Part shown: positions 18,103-26,303 of the stretch, one piece after another
How positions within the stretch are numbered: position 1 is the stretch's first letter
How the letters are laid out: each line of letters opens with the position of its first letter
Assembly (NCBI RefSeq): GCF_000024465.1
Contig: NC_014010.1
Span: 310,001-374,000 of the forward strand
DNA: 64,000 nucleotides
Direction of reading: 5' to 3'
Origin: Candidatus Puniceispirillum marinum IMCC1322
GTDB lineage: Bacteria > Pseudomonadota > Alphaproteobacteria > Puniceispirillales > Puniceispirillaceae
Position numbers and translations under genes: made by a program
The notes under the pieces: generated by a model
The model's input: only the letters and a program-made list of their open reading frames with translations
Database searches by the model: none
Told to the model about the DNA's origin: nothing

Positions 18103-18819
18103 TTAACTTTGACCATCACGCGGTTTGACGCGAATATCAAAGTCTGTTGAGTGGCGGTCATTCAGATAGTTCAAAAACTTTGTAGCCACATCAATGGCGT
18201 GCGCTTTGGCGAGGGTTTCAGCCCGGTCAGCATCTTTGTTCTCGATTGCATCTATTATTAAGTCATGTTCATCGGCGACCGAGTCGGGTACGCCTTCAAA
18301 AAACGAGTTAAAATATAGATACAGCATGCGTTTGCCATCATCGAGAAGGCGTGAATATAGAAAATCAAAGTATTTATTCCGCGCCGCTTTGCTGATGGCC
18401 ATATGAAATTCACGGTTTGAATCGATCATGAGGGCAAAATCGGCTTGCGCTAAGGCATTTCTAAACTCTATTTGTTTAGCGCGCATAAATTCCAGATCGT
18501 CTTCGGTGCGAAATTGCGCAGCTAGGCGCGTTACCAGACGCTGGATCAATTCCAGCGCATCCAAATAATCGGGAAGGGTGTCCAGCCCCAACGGCGCCAC
18601 GACAGAATTCTTATTTGGCAAGGTATGAACAAGACCTTCCATTGAGAGCCGAATAAGGGCTTCACGGATAGGCGATCGCGACATTAAAAAGCGCGAGCTT
18701 AGACTGGCTTCATCAAGCAATTCGCCAGGTGCCAACTCAAGACAAATTATCGATTCTCGTAAATGTTGATAAACAAATTTGGCGCTATCGCCACGTTTTC
18801 GTGTGGGTCCGTTTTTCAT
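18103..18819 (-). CDS. GntR-family regulator, FCD (FadR) subfamily
   Basis: A 238-residue regulator. Residues about 12-80 form the winged helix-turn-helix (FVYQHLRESIICLELAPGE, then SRSPIREALIRLSMEGLV). The C-terminal all-helical FCD domain has the metal/ligand-binding pattern with Asp and His residues (DSNREFHMAI and later EHDLIIDAI, KAHAIDV). It sits between the importer operon on its own strand and the divergent DapA/aldehyde dehydrogenase operon, with matching palindromes in both flanking gaps. It is very probably the local regulator responding to the imported substrate or an intermediate. Confidence 0.92.
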   Translation of the reverse strand: MKNGPTRKRGDSAKFVYQHLRESIICLELAPGELLDEASLSSRFLMSRSPIREALIRLSMEGLVHTLPNKNSVVAPLGLDTLPDYLDALELIQRLVTRLAAQFRTEDDLEFMRAKQIEFRNALAQADFALMIDSNREFHMAISKAARNKYFDFLYSRLLDDGKRMLYLYFNSFFEGVPDSVADEHDLIIDAIENKDADRAETLAKAHAIDVATKFLNYLNDRHSTDFDIRVKPRDGQS

Positions 18820-18917
18820 TATTTAAATGCGTTCCTTAAACTCATTATCCTTATTCTACTTAATCTCCGTCAATAAAGGCTGGCAATCAATTGGTTGGAA
18901 TATTTTAATCGATTATA

Positions 18918-18934
18918 GTATACAAATAGTCGAC
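18918..18934. promoter_or_regulatory. GTATAC/GTCGAC operator between GntR and DapA-family genes
   Basis: GTATAC at 18918-18923 and GTCGAC at 18929-18934 are two 6-bp palindromes spaced 11 bp apart, start to start. This is the same phasing as the twin GTCGAC site at 17981-17997. The site is in the 227-bp gap between the divergent GntR gene and the DapA-family gene. It probably serves autoregulation and control of the downstream operon. Confidence 0.55.
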
Positions 18935-19046
18935 AAGGCAACGACACGCGCTTTTTGACTGTCTCTTAAGGCCAAATATTAATAGAAGCTATGTGTCAGT
19001 TGTCTAATAGTTTTGCCTTTACTACGTATGCTTATGGAGCTTAGCG

Positions 19047-19988
19047 ATGTTTGACGGTATTATACCTCCCATTATCACGCCTTTTAACGATGATATGTCA
19101 GTTGACGAAAAAGGATTTGCTACGGTCATTGAATATATGATTGCAAATGGAGTCCACGCCATCATTGTGGGTGGCACAACAGGTGAGAACTATTCCCTTA
19201 GCACCGCAGAACGCATTAATCAATTTGGCGTTGCACGCGACATCATAAATGGTCGTGTGCCAATGATTTGCGGTGTAAATGACATGACTACAGCTACTGC
19301 CGTTGGGCTAGCAGAAGCTGCGCGAGATAAAGGGGCTGATGGTATTTTGTTGGCTGCGCCGCCTTATTCATTGCCAACTGAACGAGAATTAGCTGCGCAT
19401 TGTTTGTTAATTGACCGTGCGGCAGATTTGCCCATCATGCTTTATAATTATCCGGGTCGAACAGGCGTCTGGATGGGGGAAGAATTTCTCTCTCGCGTTG
19501 GACAGCGTAATAACTTCATGTCGATCAAAGAAGCGAGTGGTGACATCAACCGCATTCATCTTTTAGCACGAGAATTTCCACATATAGCGTTGAGTTGTGG
19601 TGCAGAAGACCAGGCTCTTGAATTTTTTGTTTGGGGCGCTACCAGTTGGGTCACGCCTATGGCTAATTTCTTTTGTGCGGAACTTGTCCGTTTTTACGAA
19701 TTATGTCGATTTGAAAAAGATTTTGATACTGCCCGCGAAATGATGACAGCCTTGTTACCGTTAACAACCGTAATCGAAGGTGGCGGAAAATTTGCCCAAT
19801 CAGTGAAATTCTGTGTCGAGTTTCAGGGCATGTCAGCAGGCCCGGTGCGGCCACCAATGCGCGCTTTAAAGAAAGAACAAAAGCGCGCTTTGCGGGAGGT
19901 CATCGAAACAGCCAAAATTAGCCTACAGTCAATCCTGTCCGACAAAGAAACCAAGAAAGATGAGTCTCATGTCAAACTTGTTAAATAA
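19047..19988 (+). CDS. DapA-family lyase/deaminase (candidate pyrroline-4-hydroxy-2-carboxylate deaminase)
   Basis: A 313-residue (beta/alpha)8 barrel of the dihydrodipicolinate synthase/N-acetylneuraminate lyase superfamily. The Schiff-base lysine is Lys161 (SIKEASGD) and the catalytic tyrosine Tyr133 (LYNYPGRTG), the same numbers as in E. coli DapA. GGTTGENYSLS forms the carboxylate-binding loop. It is not expected to be the lysine-biosynthetic enzyme, because it lies with a GntR gene, an aldehyde dehydrogenase and proline-racemase homologues. In that setting the family member HypD converts pyrroline-4-hydroxy-2-carboxylate to 2-oxoglutarate semialdehyde. A sugar-acid dehydratase (KdgD type) is the main alternative. 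Confidence 0.8.
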   Translation: MFDGIIPPIITPFNDDMSVDEKGFATVIEYMIANGVHAIIVGGTTGENYSLSTAERINQFGVARDIINGRVPMICGVNDMTTATAVGLAEAARDKGADGILLAAPPYSLPTERELAAHCLLIDRAADLPIMLYNYPGRTGVWMGEEFLSRVGQRNNFMSIKEASGDINRIHLLAREFPHIALSCGAEDQALEFFVWGATSWVTPMANFFCAELVRFYELCRFEKDFDTAREMMTALLPLTTVIEGGGKFAQSVKFCVEFQGMSAGPVRPPMRALKKEQKRALREVIETAKISLQSILSDKETKKDESHVKLVK

Positions 19989-21495
19989 GCACGAAATTCA
20001 GGCCATTGCAGAACAGGTAAACTTTCCCAATACGGCTTTTATAAATGGTAAATTTGGAGCAGCTAAATCAGGCAAAACATTTGCCACGATTAATCCTGCA
20101 ACTGGAGAGACACTCACCCAGATTGCAGCCTGTGATGCTGATGATGTTGATCTAGCTGTTGCAAAAGGTCGCAAGGCGTTTAATAGCGGAAGTTGGTCGA
20201 AAATGCACCCAACCGATCGCAAAAACACCATGATCAAGTTGGCCAAATTATTGACTCGTCACCGTAATGAATTGGCAGTGCTTGAAAGTCTGGAAAGCGG
20301 CAAGCCGATTAAAGATTGCCTCGAAATTGATGTGCCAGAAACCATTCAATGCTTATTATGGCATGCCGAAGCTGCTGATAAAATTTATGATCAAATTTCG
20401 CCATCAGGTGACGTTGCGCTTGGCATGATTGTACGCGAACCGGCGGGTGTTGTGGCATGCGTACTGCCATGGAATTTTCCACTGATGATGCTAGCATGGA
20501 AAATGGGCCCAGCCTTGGCAAGCGGTAACAGCGTTATTGTGAAACCAGCTGAACTAACCAGCATGACAGCTTTGAAAGTTGCTGAACTTGCCGAAGAAGC
20601 AGGAATTCCTGAAGGGGTATTTCAGGTTATTCCCGGACTTGGTGAGACAGCAGGGCAGGCAATTGGGCGTCATCCCGATATCAATGTGATTTCGTTTACT
20701 GGATCGACTGAAATTGGACGCCGTTTTCTGGAATATTCGGCACAATCCAATCTCAAGCGTGTAACGCTTGAATGTGGGGGTAAAAACCCTGCAGTGGTTC
20801 TGCAGGATGCCAAACAACTTGACGATATCGCGCGTCATGTGGTGCAAGCGGCGTTCTGGAACATGGGGCAGAATTGCACAGCCAATTCAAGACTCATCGT
20901 GCATAAGAATATTCATGATGCGCTGGTTGAACGGATCATTGACCGGACAGCTGATTGGCGGACAGGTGACCCACTTGATCCTTCGAATGCACTAGGGGCG
21001 ATTGTGTCGCAAGAGCAATTTGACAAGGTTAATGGCTTTATTGATGGCGCCAAAAAGCAAGGGGCACGTCAATTGACCAAAGAGCCTGCAAAGAGTAATG
21101 GCAGAGGTCTATTCATTACGCCAACCATTTTTGGTGATGTGAAGCCTGATATGGAAATTGCGGTTGATGAAGTTTTTGGGCCAGTGATGGCAGTCATTCC
21201 CGTTGGTTCAGATCAGGAAGCTATCACATTGGCTAATCAGACCGAATATGGCTTACAGGCGTCTTTATTTACATCTGATGTGGGACGAGCGCATTTCTAT
21301 TCACGCCAGCTACAGGCCGGCACTGTGTCGGTCAATTGCTATAGTGAGGGTGATATTACCACACCATTTGGTGGCTATAAGCAATCTGGCTTTGGCGGCA
21401 AGGATAATTCCCTGATGGCGCACGACCAATATGTCCAAACAAAAACAATTTGGATCGACCTTAGCGAAGATCATATTGAAGAAGATATAGGATAA
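19969..21495 (+). CDS. Aldehyde dehydrogenase (candidate 2-oxoglutarate semialdehyde dehydrogenase)
   Basis: A 508-residue ALDH. The ATG at 19969 is preferred to the one at 19960, because AAGAAAG would touch the latter. Either start overlaps the DapA-family gene. Conserved blocks are [10 protein letters not shown], the [13 protein letters not shown] loop, the catalytic glutamate in LECGGKNP, the catalytic cysteine in [12 protein letters not shown] and [16 protein letters not shown] near the end. Overall it looks like the PuuC/ALDH1 group. Paired with the DapA-family gene it would oxidise 2-oxoglutarate semialdehyde to 2-oxoglutarate; this substrate is inferred. Confidence 0.9.
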   Translation: MSNLLNKHEIQAIAEQVNFPNTAFINGKFGAAKSGKTFATINPATGETLTQIAACDADDVDLAVAKGRKAFNSGSWSKMHPTDRKNTMIKLAKLLTRHRNELAVLESLESGKPIKDCLEIDVPETIQCLLWHAEAADKIYDQISPSGDVALGMIVREPAGVVACVLPWNFPLMMLAWKMGPALASGNSVIVKPAELTSMTALKVAELAEEAGIPEGVFQVIPGLGETAGQAIGRHPDINVISFTGSTEIGRRFLEYSAQSNLKRVTLECGGKNPAVVLQDAKQLDDIARHVVQAAFWNMGQNCTANSRLIVHKNIHDALVERIIDRTADWRTGDPLDPSNALGAIVSQEQFDKVNGFIDGAKKQGARQLTKEPAKSNGRGLFITPTIFGDVKPDMEIAVDEVFGPVMAVIPVGSDQEAITLANQTEYGLQASLFTSDVGRAHFYSRQLQAGTVSVNCYSEGDITTPFGGYKQSGFGGKDNSLMAHDQYVQTKTIWIDLSEDHIEEDIG

Positions 21496-21496
21496 T

Positions 21497-22534
21497 TTGA
21501 TGCGTTCATCGCGGCTTATTCACATCATTGGCTGTCATGCTGAAGGCGAGGTTGGAGATGTTATTGTAGGCGGTGTTGCACCACCTCCAGGCACGACTAT
21601 CTGGGAACAATCACGTTTTCTGGCACAGGATGACGGTTTACGGCAATTCATATTAAATGAACCACGCGGTGGTGTGTTTCGTCACATCAATCTTTTGGTT
21701 CCACCCAAGCATCCTGATGCTGATATGGGCTTTATCATTATGGAGCCTGAAGATACACCGCCCATGTCTGGGTCAAATAGCATGTGCGTATCCACAGTAT
21801 TGCTGGAAAGTGGCATTATCGAAATGCAGGAGCCGGAAACGAAACTTGTTCTGGAAGCTCCTGGTGGACTGGTGCATGTGACCGCGCAATGCGCTAATGG
21901 TAAGGTGCAATCTGTCAAAGTTCTGAATTTACCATCTTTTGCTGATCGTTTGGATGCGCCATTAGAGGTTGAGGGCGTTGGTACATTAACCGTTGATACG
22001 GCGTTTGGTGGAGATAGTTTTGTGGTGGTTGATGCTCCCGCACTTGGCTTTGCGCTGACCGCCGATGAAGCGGCTGATCTGGCGCAAATGGGTATTCGTA
22101 TTACTAAAGCTGCCAATGACCAACTTGGGTTTTCGCATCCCAGTATGCTTGATTGGAACCATATTTCATTTTGCCAATTCGCGGCGCCTGTCGAAATGGT
22201 TGATGGTGTGCTAACTGGACGCAATACGGTTGTTATCCAGCCTGGCAAGCTTGACCGCAGCCCAACAGGTACGGGTTGTTCAGCGCGATTGGCCATTTTG
22301 CATGCTCGTGGAATGATTGATATTAACCAGCCCTTTAGAGGCGTTTCGGTTATCGATTCGGTTTTTGATTGCCAGATTGAGTCTGTGCTGAATATGGAAG
22401 GTAAAATGGCAATCCGGCCATCGATCCGTGGCCGGGCTTGGTTGACTGGCAACCGACAACTTATGCTGGATCCAAGTGACCCATTCCAGTCTGGCTATCG
22501 GCTAAGCGATACATGGCCAAAAATAAAAATCTAA
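21497..22534 (+). CDS. Proline racemase superfamily protein with Ser/Thr catalytic pair
   Basis: A 345-residue member of the proline racemase/hydroxyproline epimerase superfamily. Where racemases and epimerases have catalytic cysteines, this protein has Ser91 (PPMSGSNSM) and Thr257 ([12 protein letters not shown]). In the superfamily a Cys/Cys pair marks racemase/epimerase, and Ser/Cys or Thr/Cys marks trans-3-hydroxy-L-proline dehydratase. A Ser/Thr pair fits neither well, though Cys261 is four residues on. The gene starts 2 bp after the aldehyde dehydrogenase stop. It is probably a hydroxyproline-type epimerase or dehydratase, activity uncertain. Confidence 0.85.
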   Translation: MMRSSRLIHIIGCHAEGEVGDVIVGGVAPPPGTTIWEQSRFLAQDDGLRQFILNEPRGGVFRHINLLVPPKHPDADMGFIIMEPEDTPPMSGSNSMCVSTVLLESGIIEMQEPETKLVLEAPGGLVHVTAQCANGKVQSVKVLNLPSFADRLDAPLEVEGVGTLTVDTAFGGDSFVVVDAPALGFALTADEAADLAQMGIRITKAANDQLGFSHPSMLDWNHISFCQFAAPVEMVDGVLTGRNTVVIQPGKLDRSPTGTGCSARLAILHARGMIDINQPFRGVSVIDSVFDCQIESVLNMEGKMAIRPSIRGRAWLTGNRQLMLDPSDPFQSGYRLSDTWPKIKI

Positions 22535-22544
22535 AACTATTTGG

Positions 22545-23588
22545 CTAATCAACATTGCTCATGAGATCAAAGGCATCCCCCCAGCAATCTGATACAGAAT
22601 ACCCTTCCAGATAGGGGTCATTCGGGTCAATGCCAATTTCATGTTTGCCAAAAACCCAGCCGCGTCCAGATATCCTTGGTAATATTGCAGAAACCCCGCC
22701 AATGGACTTTAAGCCAGTGATTTCGACATCAAAATAGCTATTGATTATAGAGCGCGCTGTTCGTTTTTCACCAACCTCAATCTGTCCACGCGCATACATC
22801 ACAGCAAGCCGTGCTGAATTACCAGTGCCGCAAGGTGAACGATCAATTCGCCCAGGTGGTAAAATTGTTGCGCCCTGCATCTCTCCATCAGAATTGAAAC
22901 CTGTGAACATGGTGTAGGAAAGACCTTCCAAGCCGTCAATTTCAGGATGTTTGATGACAAGGTCACGGTTAATTGTCCGGTGAACTTTAGTGCCAATTTC
23001 AACCAGTTGGCGGGCGTTATTCGGCACTATATCCATATTGAATTGCGCCACATCAATAAGACCATAGAAAACACCACCAAAGGCAATATCAACTATCACT
23101 TGACCAATACCATCTACATCGATTTTTACATCCAGATCGGTAGCAAAACTGGGGTTCATATCAAGGCTAACCCTTTCGCATTTACCACTCTTACATTGCG
23201 CTGTTGCTTTGACGAGTCCTGCTGGTGTATCTAAATGCAAAATTGTTGTAGGCTCTTTCATCTCGATGATACCGGTCTCAAGCACAACAGTCGTAAGGCA
23301 GATCGAATTAGATCCCGACATGGCATGCGCTTTGTCACCTTGTAAAATGATAAAGGCGACATCAGCATCTGGTCGTGTGGGTGGAAATAATAGATTGGTC
23401 GACATTTGAGCGTAACCGCGTGGTTCAAACACTAAAAAGCGGCGCAGACTATCATCCTGATCATTGATATAGTTCATTTTGCTCAGCATGGTGTCGCCAG
23501 GCACATGAAAGTCCCCGCCGGTCACTATCCGGCCAACTTCACCTTCGGCATGCGCTTCGATCATCTTTACGGTCTTTGTTAAACGCAT
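22545..23588 (-). CDS. Proline racemase superfamily protein, Ser/Cys type (candidate trans-3-hydroxy-L-proline dehydratase)
   Basis: A 347-residue paralogue of the gene it converges on. The catalytic pair is Ser91 (HAMSGSNSIC) and Cys253 (DRSPCGTGNSAR). In this superfamily loss of the first cysteine with the second retained is the hallmark of trans-3-hydroxy-L-proline dehydratases, which give pyrroline-2-carboxylate. The stop codons of the two paralogues are 10 bp apart on opposite strands. No pyrroline-2-carboxylate reductase is recognisable in the window. The enzyme class is well supported; the exact substrate is inferred. Confidence 0.85.
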   Translation of the reverse strand: MRLTKTVKMIEAHAEGEVGRIVTGGDFHVPGDTMLSKMNYINDQDDSLRRFLVFEPRGYAQMSTNLLFPPTRPDADVAFIILQGDKAHAMSGSNSICLTTVVLETGIIEMKEPTTILHLDTPAGLVKATAQCKSGKCERVSLDMNPSFATDLDVKIDVDGIGQVIVDIAFGGVFYGLIDVAQFNMDIVPNNARQLVEIGTKVHRTINRDLVIKHPEIDGLEGLSYTMFTGFNSDGEMQGATILPPGRIDRSPCGTGNSARLAVMYARGQIEVGEKRTARSIINSYFDVEITGLKSIGGVSAILPRISGRGWVFGKHEIGIDPNDPYLEGYSVSDCWGDAFDLMSNVD

Positions 23589-23711
23589 ATGGATTGATCC
23601 TGTTTCAAAAAAGGCTTTCTGTTTAATGGCTATTACGAAAATAAGCCAATTATGCGCCTAATTACCATCCATAAACGTTATTCAAAGCATGTCAGAAACA
23701 TGGTTTAAAGT

Positions 23712-24461
23712 TTAATCAATATAGATTCCCATCGCCTGGAGCGCGTTATTGCCATAAACAAGCATTTCGCGTTTCGTTTCCAAATCTGCGATCTTTTTTC
23801 TAACGTCATTCGCATCCAGTTTTGATCTAGTGGATAAAGGTGATGTTGTGTTTTGCGATTTCAGATTTTGTGAAATACGGCGGTCTAATGAGTCATTTAC
23901 CCATTCTTCTAGCAAGGCCAGGTCACTGCCTTTGAATGGTAATTGGTTTCTAGGAAATTCAGGTGTTTCATATTGAATTCGGTCAAGTTGAAATTTTACA
24001 TCAGGAATATCAAGAGGCTTGCCAGTAACGACATAATACACATCATCACGCGCAAACTCGGCGCGCCATTTTTTAATGAGCATATTTTTTCGTTTGGCGC
24101 GTTTCGTTAAGATTGGCTGATTATCAGAATTGTCATTACCAGAATTTGACTTGTCTTGATTAATTGCATTTTGAGTCGCTTGATTAGCTGTATCTGCAGT
24201 GGCTTGATCTGCCACAGTTTCAGTCTCAATATTCTGAACGTCCTGAGACGGCGCAGTAGGGGTGCTTTGCTGTATATCTTGGCTCATCGGCGTACTACTT
24301 GCTGCTTCAGGGCTTGAAGTGGCATCAGATGTAACTGTAGTACCGGTATCATTAGAAGGCGTCGAGACTGATGAAGCTTGTCCTGGCGACCGGCTCCATC
24401 CCCATCCAACTGCATTCGTCGCATAGATAGTCATGAATATAAAAACAATCAACGTTTTCAT
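23712..24461 (-). CDS. Exported protein with Ser/Thr/Gln-rich linker, function unknown
   Basis: A 249-residue protein if begun at the ATG at 24461, which gives a signal-like start MKTLIVFIFMTIYATNAVGW; a longer frame reaches 24518. Residues about 25-120 are low-complexity, rich in Ser, Thr, Gln, Asp and Asn, and likely disordered. A basic stretch (TKRAKRKNMLIKKW) then leads into a folded-looking C-terminal part of about 110 residues with predicted helices and no cysteines. I do not recognise the family. It stands alone, 123 bp from the proline-racemase gene and before a 585-bp gap without genes. Confidence 0.6.
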   Translation of the reverse strand: MKTLIVFIFMTIYATNAVGWGWSRSPGQASSVSTPSNDTGTTVTSDATSSPEAASSTPMSQDIQQSTPTAPSQDVQNIETETVADQATADTANQATQNAINQDKSNSGNDNSDNQPILTKRAKRKNMLIKKWRAEFARDDVYYVVTGKPLDIPDVKFQLDRIQYETPEFPRNQLPFKGSDLALLEEWVNDSLDRRISQNLKSQNTTSPLSTRSKLDANDVRKKIADLETKREMLVYGNNALQAMGIYID

Positions 24462-24518
24462 AAAATGACAATGTTTTAAGACGTGATCAGAAAGGGCGCG
24501 GCCGTGCATTGTGCTCAA

Positions 24519-25046
24519 TGTCCATAGTGTTTCAATGGTAGATTAACTAATTTATGTATTTACAGTTACGAAGCTTAGCCCAAAATTGTTAGCCCTTAGT
24601 GATAAAGAATTAGCCTGAGTTAGTTTTAGCTTACACCCAACACAACATTTTGTCAGGGTTGCTGTTGTCATTCTTCAGTTCATAGAACAGGAGGGAAGGG
24701 GACGGAATTTCGGTCTTGGGCTCAGATATGGTGCTTGGGTTTAGATATGTGGGTCTTGATATTCGGGTCTAAATAATCGGGCTTGGACGTTTTTGATTGG
24801 TTTGGCGCGCCTCTGATTAAGTGTCTCTTCATGTGAAAGAATTCAAGGTTAGTCTGTTAAATGTCATTTTGATTTTTACAACAGTAACTATCATTTCTTA
24901 GAAAAAACTCAGCATAACCCAAAGTCCATATTGTATTGATGCATTTATCGCCTAGAGTGAGTCTGTTTAGAAATAGTCAAAACAGAAACAGTTTTATATA
25001 TAAAACCTAGTGATTATGAATCTACATCTAACTAGCAGGATCAATT
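24519..25046. other. Intergenic stretch with degenerate G/T-rich repeats
   Basis: No convincing coding frame is present on either strand. From about 24700 to 24790 there are several imperfect copies of a GGGTCTTGATAT-like unit (GGTCTTGGGCTCAGATATG, GCTTGGGTTTAGATATG, GGGTCTTGATATTC, GGGTCTAAATAATC, GGGCTTGGACG). The last 150 bp before 25046 is AT-rich and probably holds the promoter of the sulfite-oxidase-type gene. Confidence 0.5.
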
Positions 25047-26153
25047 ATGAACAACCCATTCATCTGCCCCATATCTAAACCTGATACAGAAAAAGATATA
25101 TATGATGATGCTGAGCGCAGACTTGCAAACCGCAATTCGGGCACATTACTGGAAACTTTAGCGCTTGATATTACGCCGTCAGGTGCGCATTACCTTTTGA
25201 CTCATTTTGACACGCCAATCATCGATTCTAATAAACATAAATTGTATTTCGAAGGCGCATTTGAAAACCCTTTTGCTTTAGATATGGATCAAATTCGTGG
25301 TCTGCCAGAGGTAACTATGCCTGTGACTCTGGAATGCTCAGGTAACGGTCGTGCCCATGCCTCACCACGGGCATATTCTATGCCGTGGGGGTATGAAGCT
25401 GTTGGTACTTCAGAGTGGACAGGGACTCCGCTTGCGCCATTAATAGCTCAGGCCAACCCAAAGGAAGACGTTATTGACATTTCATTTACCGGAGTAGATT
25501 TTGGATATGACGCCGGTGTTGGGCATTACTTCGGCCGAAGCTTGACGATCAGCCAGCTTGAAAAGCTAGACGTTCTTTTGGTTCACTCGATGAATGGGCA
25601 ACCGCTATTGCCGCAACATGGTGCTCCGCTGAGGATCGTTGTGCCTGGCTGGTATGGAATGGCTTCCGTTAAGTGGCTCAACAAAATTGAAGCCCTCACA
25701 GAAAAGTATGAAGGCTTTCAACAAATCAAAACATATCGCTTTAGGCAAAACCCTGAAGATGAAGGTCGCCCCGTTACCTCACTAAAAGTAAAGTCGTTAA
25801 TGGTGCCGCCTGGGGTGCCAGATTGGCTGAGTCGTGACCGATGCGTTAAAAGTGGGAACGTTACTATAATGGGTAAGGCCTGGTCTGGATCCGGTCACAA
25901 AATAACTAAGGTGGAATTTGGAATTGATGGACATTGGAAAGATGCTCAGGTCATCGGGCGCACTGGAAAATATGCCTGGACAGCTTGGCAATATATCTGG
26001 AATGCAGAACCTGGAGAGCACATATTGCAGTGCAGGGCTACAGACGAAACCGGGGAAACTCAGCCCATAGACCCCCCATTTGATCTAGGTGGTTTTGGCA
26101 ATAATGCGATTCAATCCATCAAAGTTTTTGTGCAAGCTAGAGATCAAATTTAA
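25047..26153 (+). CDS. Sulfite-oxidase-family molybdopterin enzyme (SoxC-like)
   Basis: A 368-residue protein of the sulfite oxidase family. The molybdenum-ligating cysteine is Cys97 in TLECSGNGRAHASPRAY. The molybdopterin-binding blocks continue with VDFGYDAGVGHYFGRSLT and HGAPLRIVVPGWYGMASVKWL, and the C-terminal third (from about 265) is the Mo-co dimerisation domain. SoxC proteins usually carry a Tat signal with twin arginines; none is visible here, so the protein appears cytoplasmic. No cytochrome partner (SoxD/SorB) is next to it. The physiological substrate may be sulfite or another S- or N-oxide. Confidence 0.85.
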   Translation: MNNPFICPISKPDTEKDIYDDAERRLANRNSGTLLETLALDITPSGAHYLLTHFDTPIIDSNKHKLYFEGAFENPFALDMDQIRGLPEVTMPVTLECSGNGRAHASPRAYSMPWGYEAVGTSEWTGTPLAPLIAQANPKEDVIDISFTGVDFGYDAGVGHYFGRSLTISQLEKLDVLLVHSMNGQPLLPQHGAPLRIVVPGWYGMASVKWLNKIEALTEKYEGFQQIKTYRFRQNPEDEGRPVTSLKVKSLMVPPGVPDWLSRDRCVKSGNVTIMGKAWSGSGHKITKVEFGIDGHWKDAQVIGRTGKYAWTAWQYIWNAEPGEHILQCRATDETGETQPIDPPFDLGGFGNNAIQSIKVFVQARDQI

Positions 26154-26303
26154 CTTTGCAAAACTATAGCCCCAAAAGATCAATGGAAGCTGTGATCGGG
26201 TCGGGGGCTAAATGATCAAGACTCGAAATGTACGTAAAAAATTTCTTATGCTTTCAGTATGTGTTAAATCATAGAAGGTATTGATGTTCTTATTTTCGAG
26301 GCT

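Noticed and set aside
19047-19988. Naming this gene dapA (lysine biosynthesis)
   Set aside because: Catalytic residues match the whole superfamily and the catabolic neighbourhood argues against lysine biosynthesis.
21682-22452. A 256-codon open frame antisense to the proline-racemase homologue
   Set aside because: It lies wholly opposite a strongly conserved gene, has no ribosome site, and its composition (Ser/Pro/Thr-rich) is typical of antisense shadow frames.
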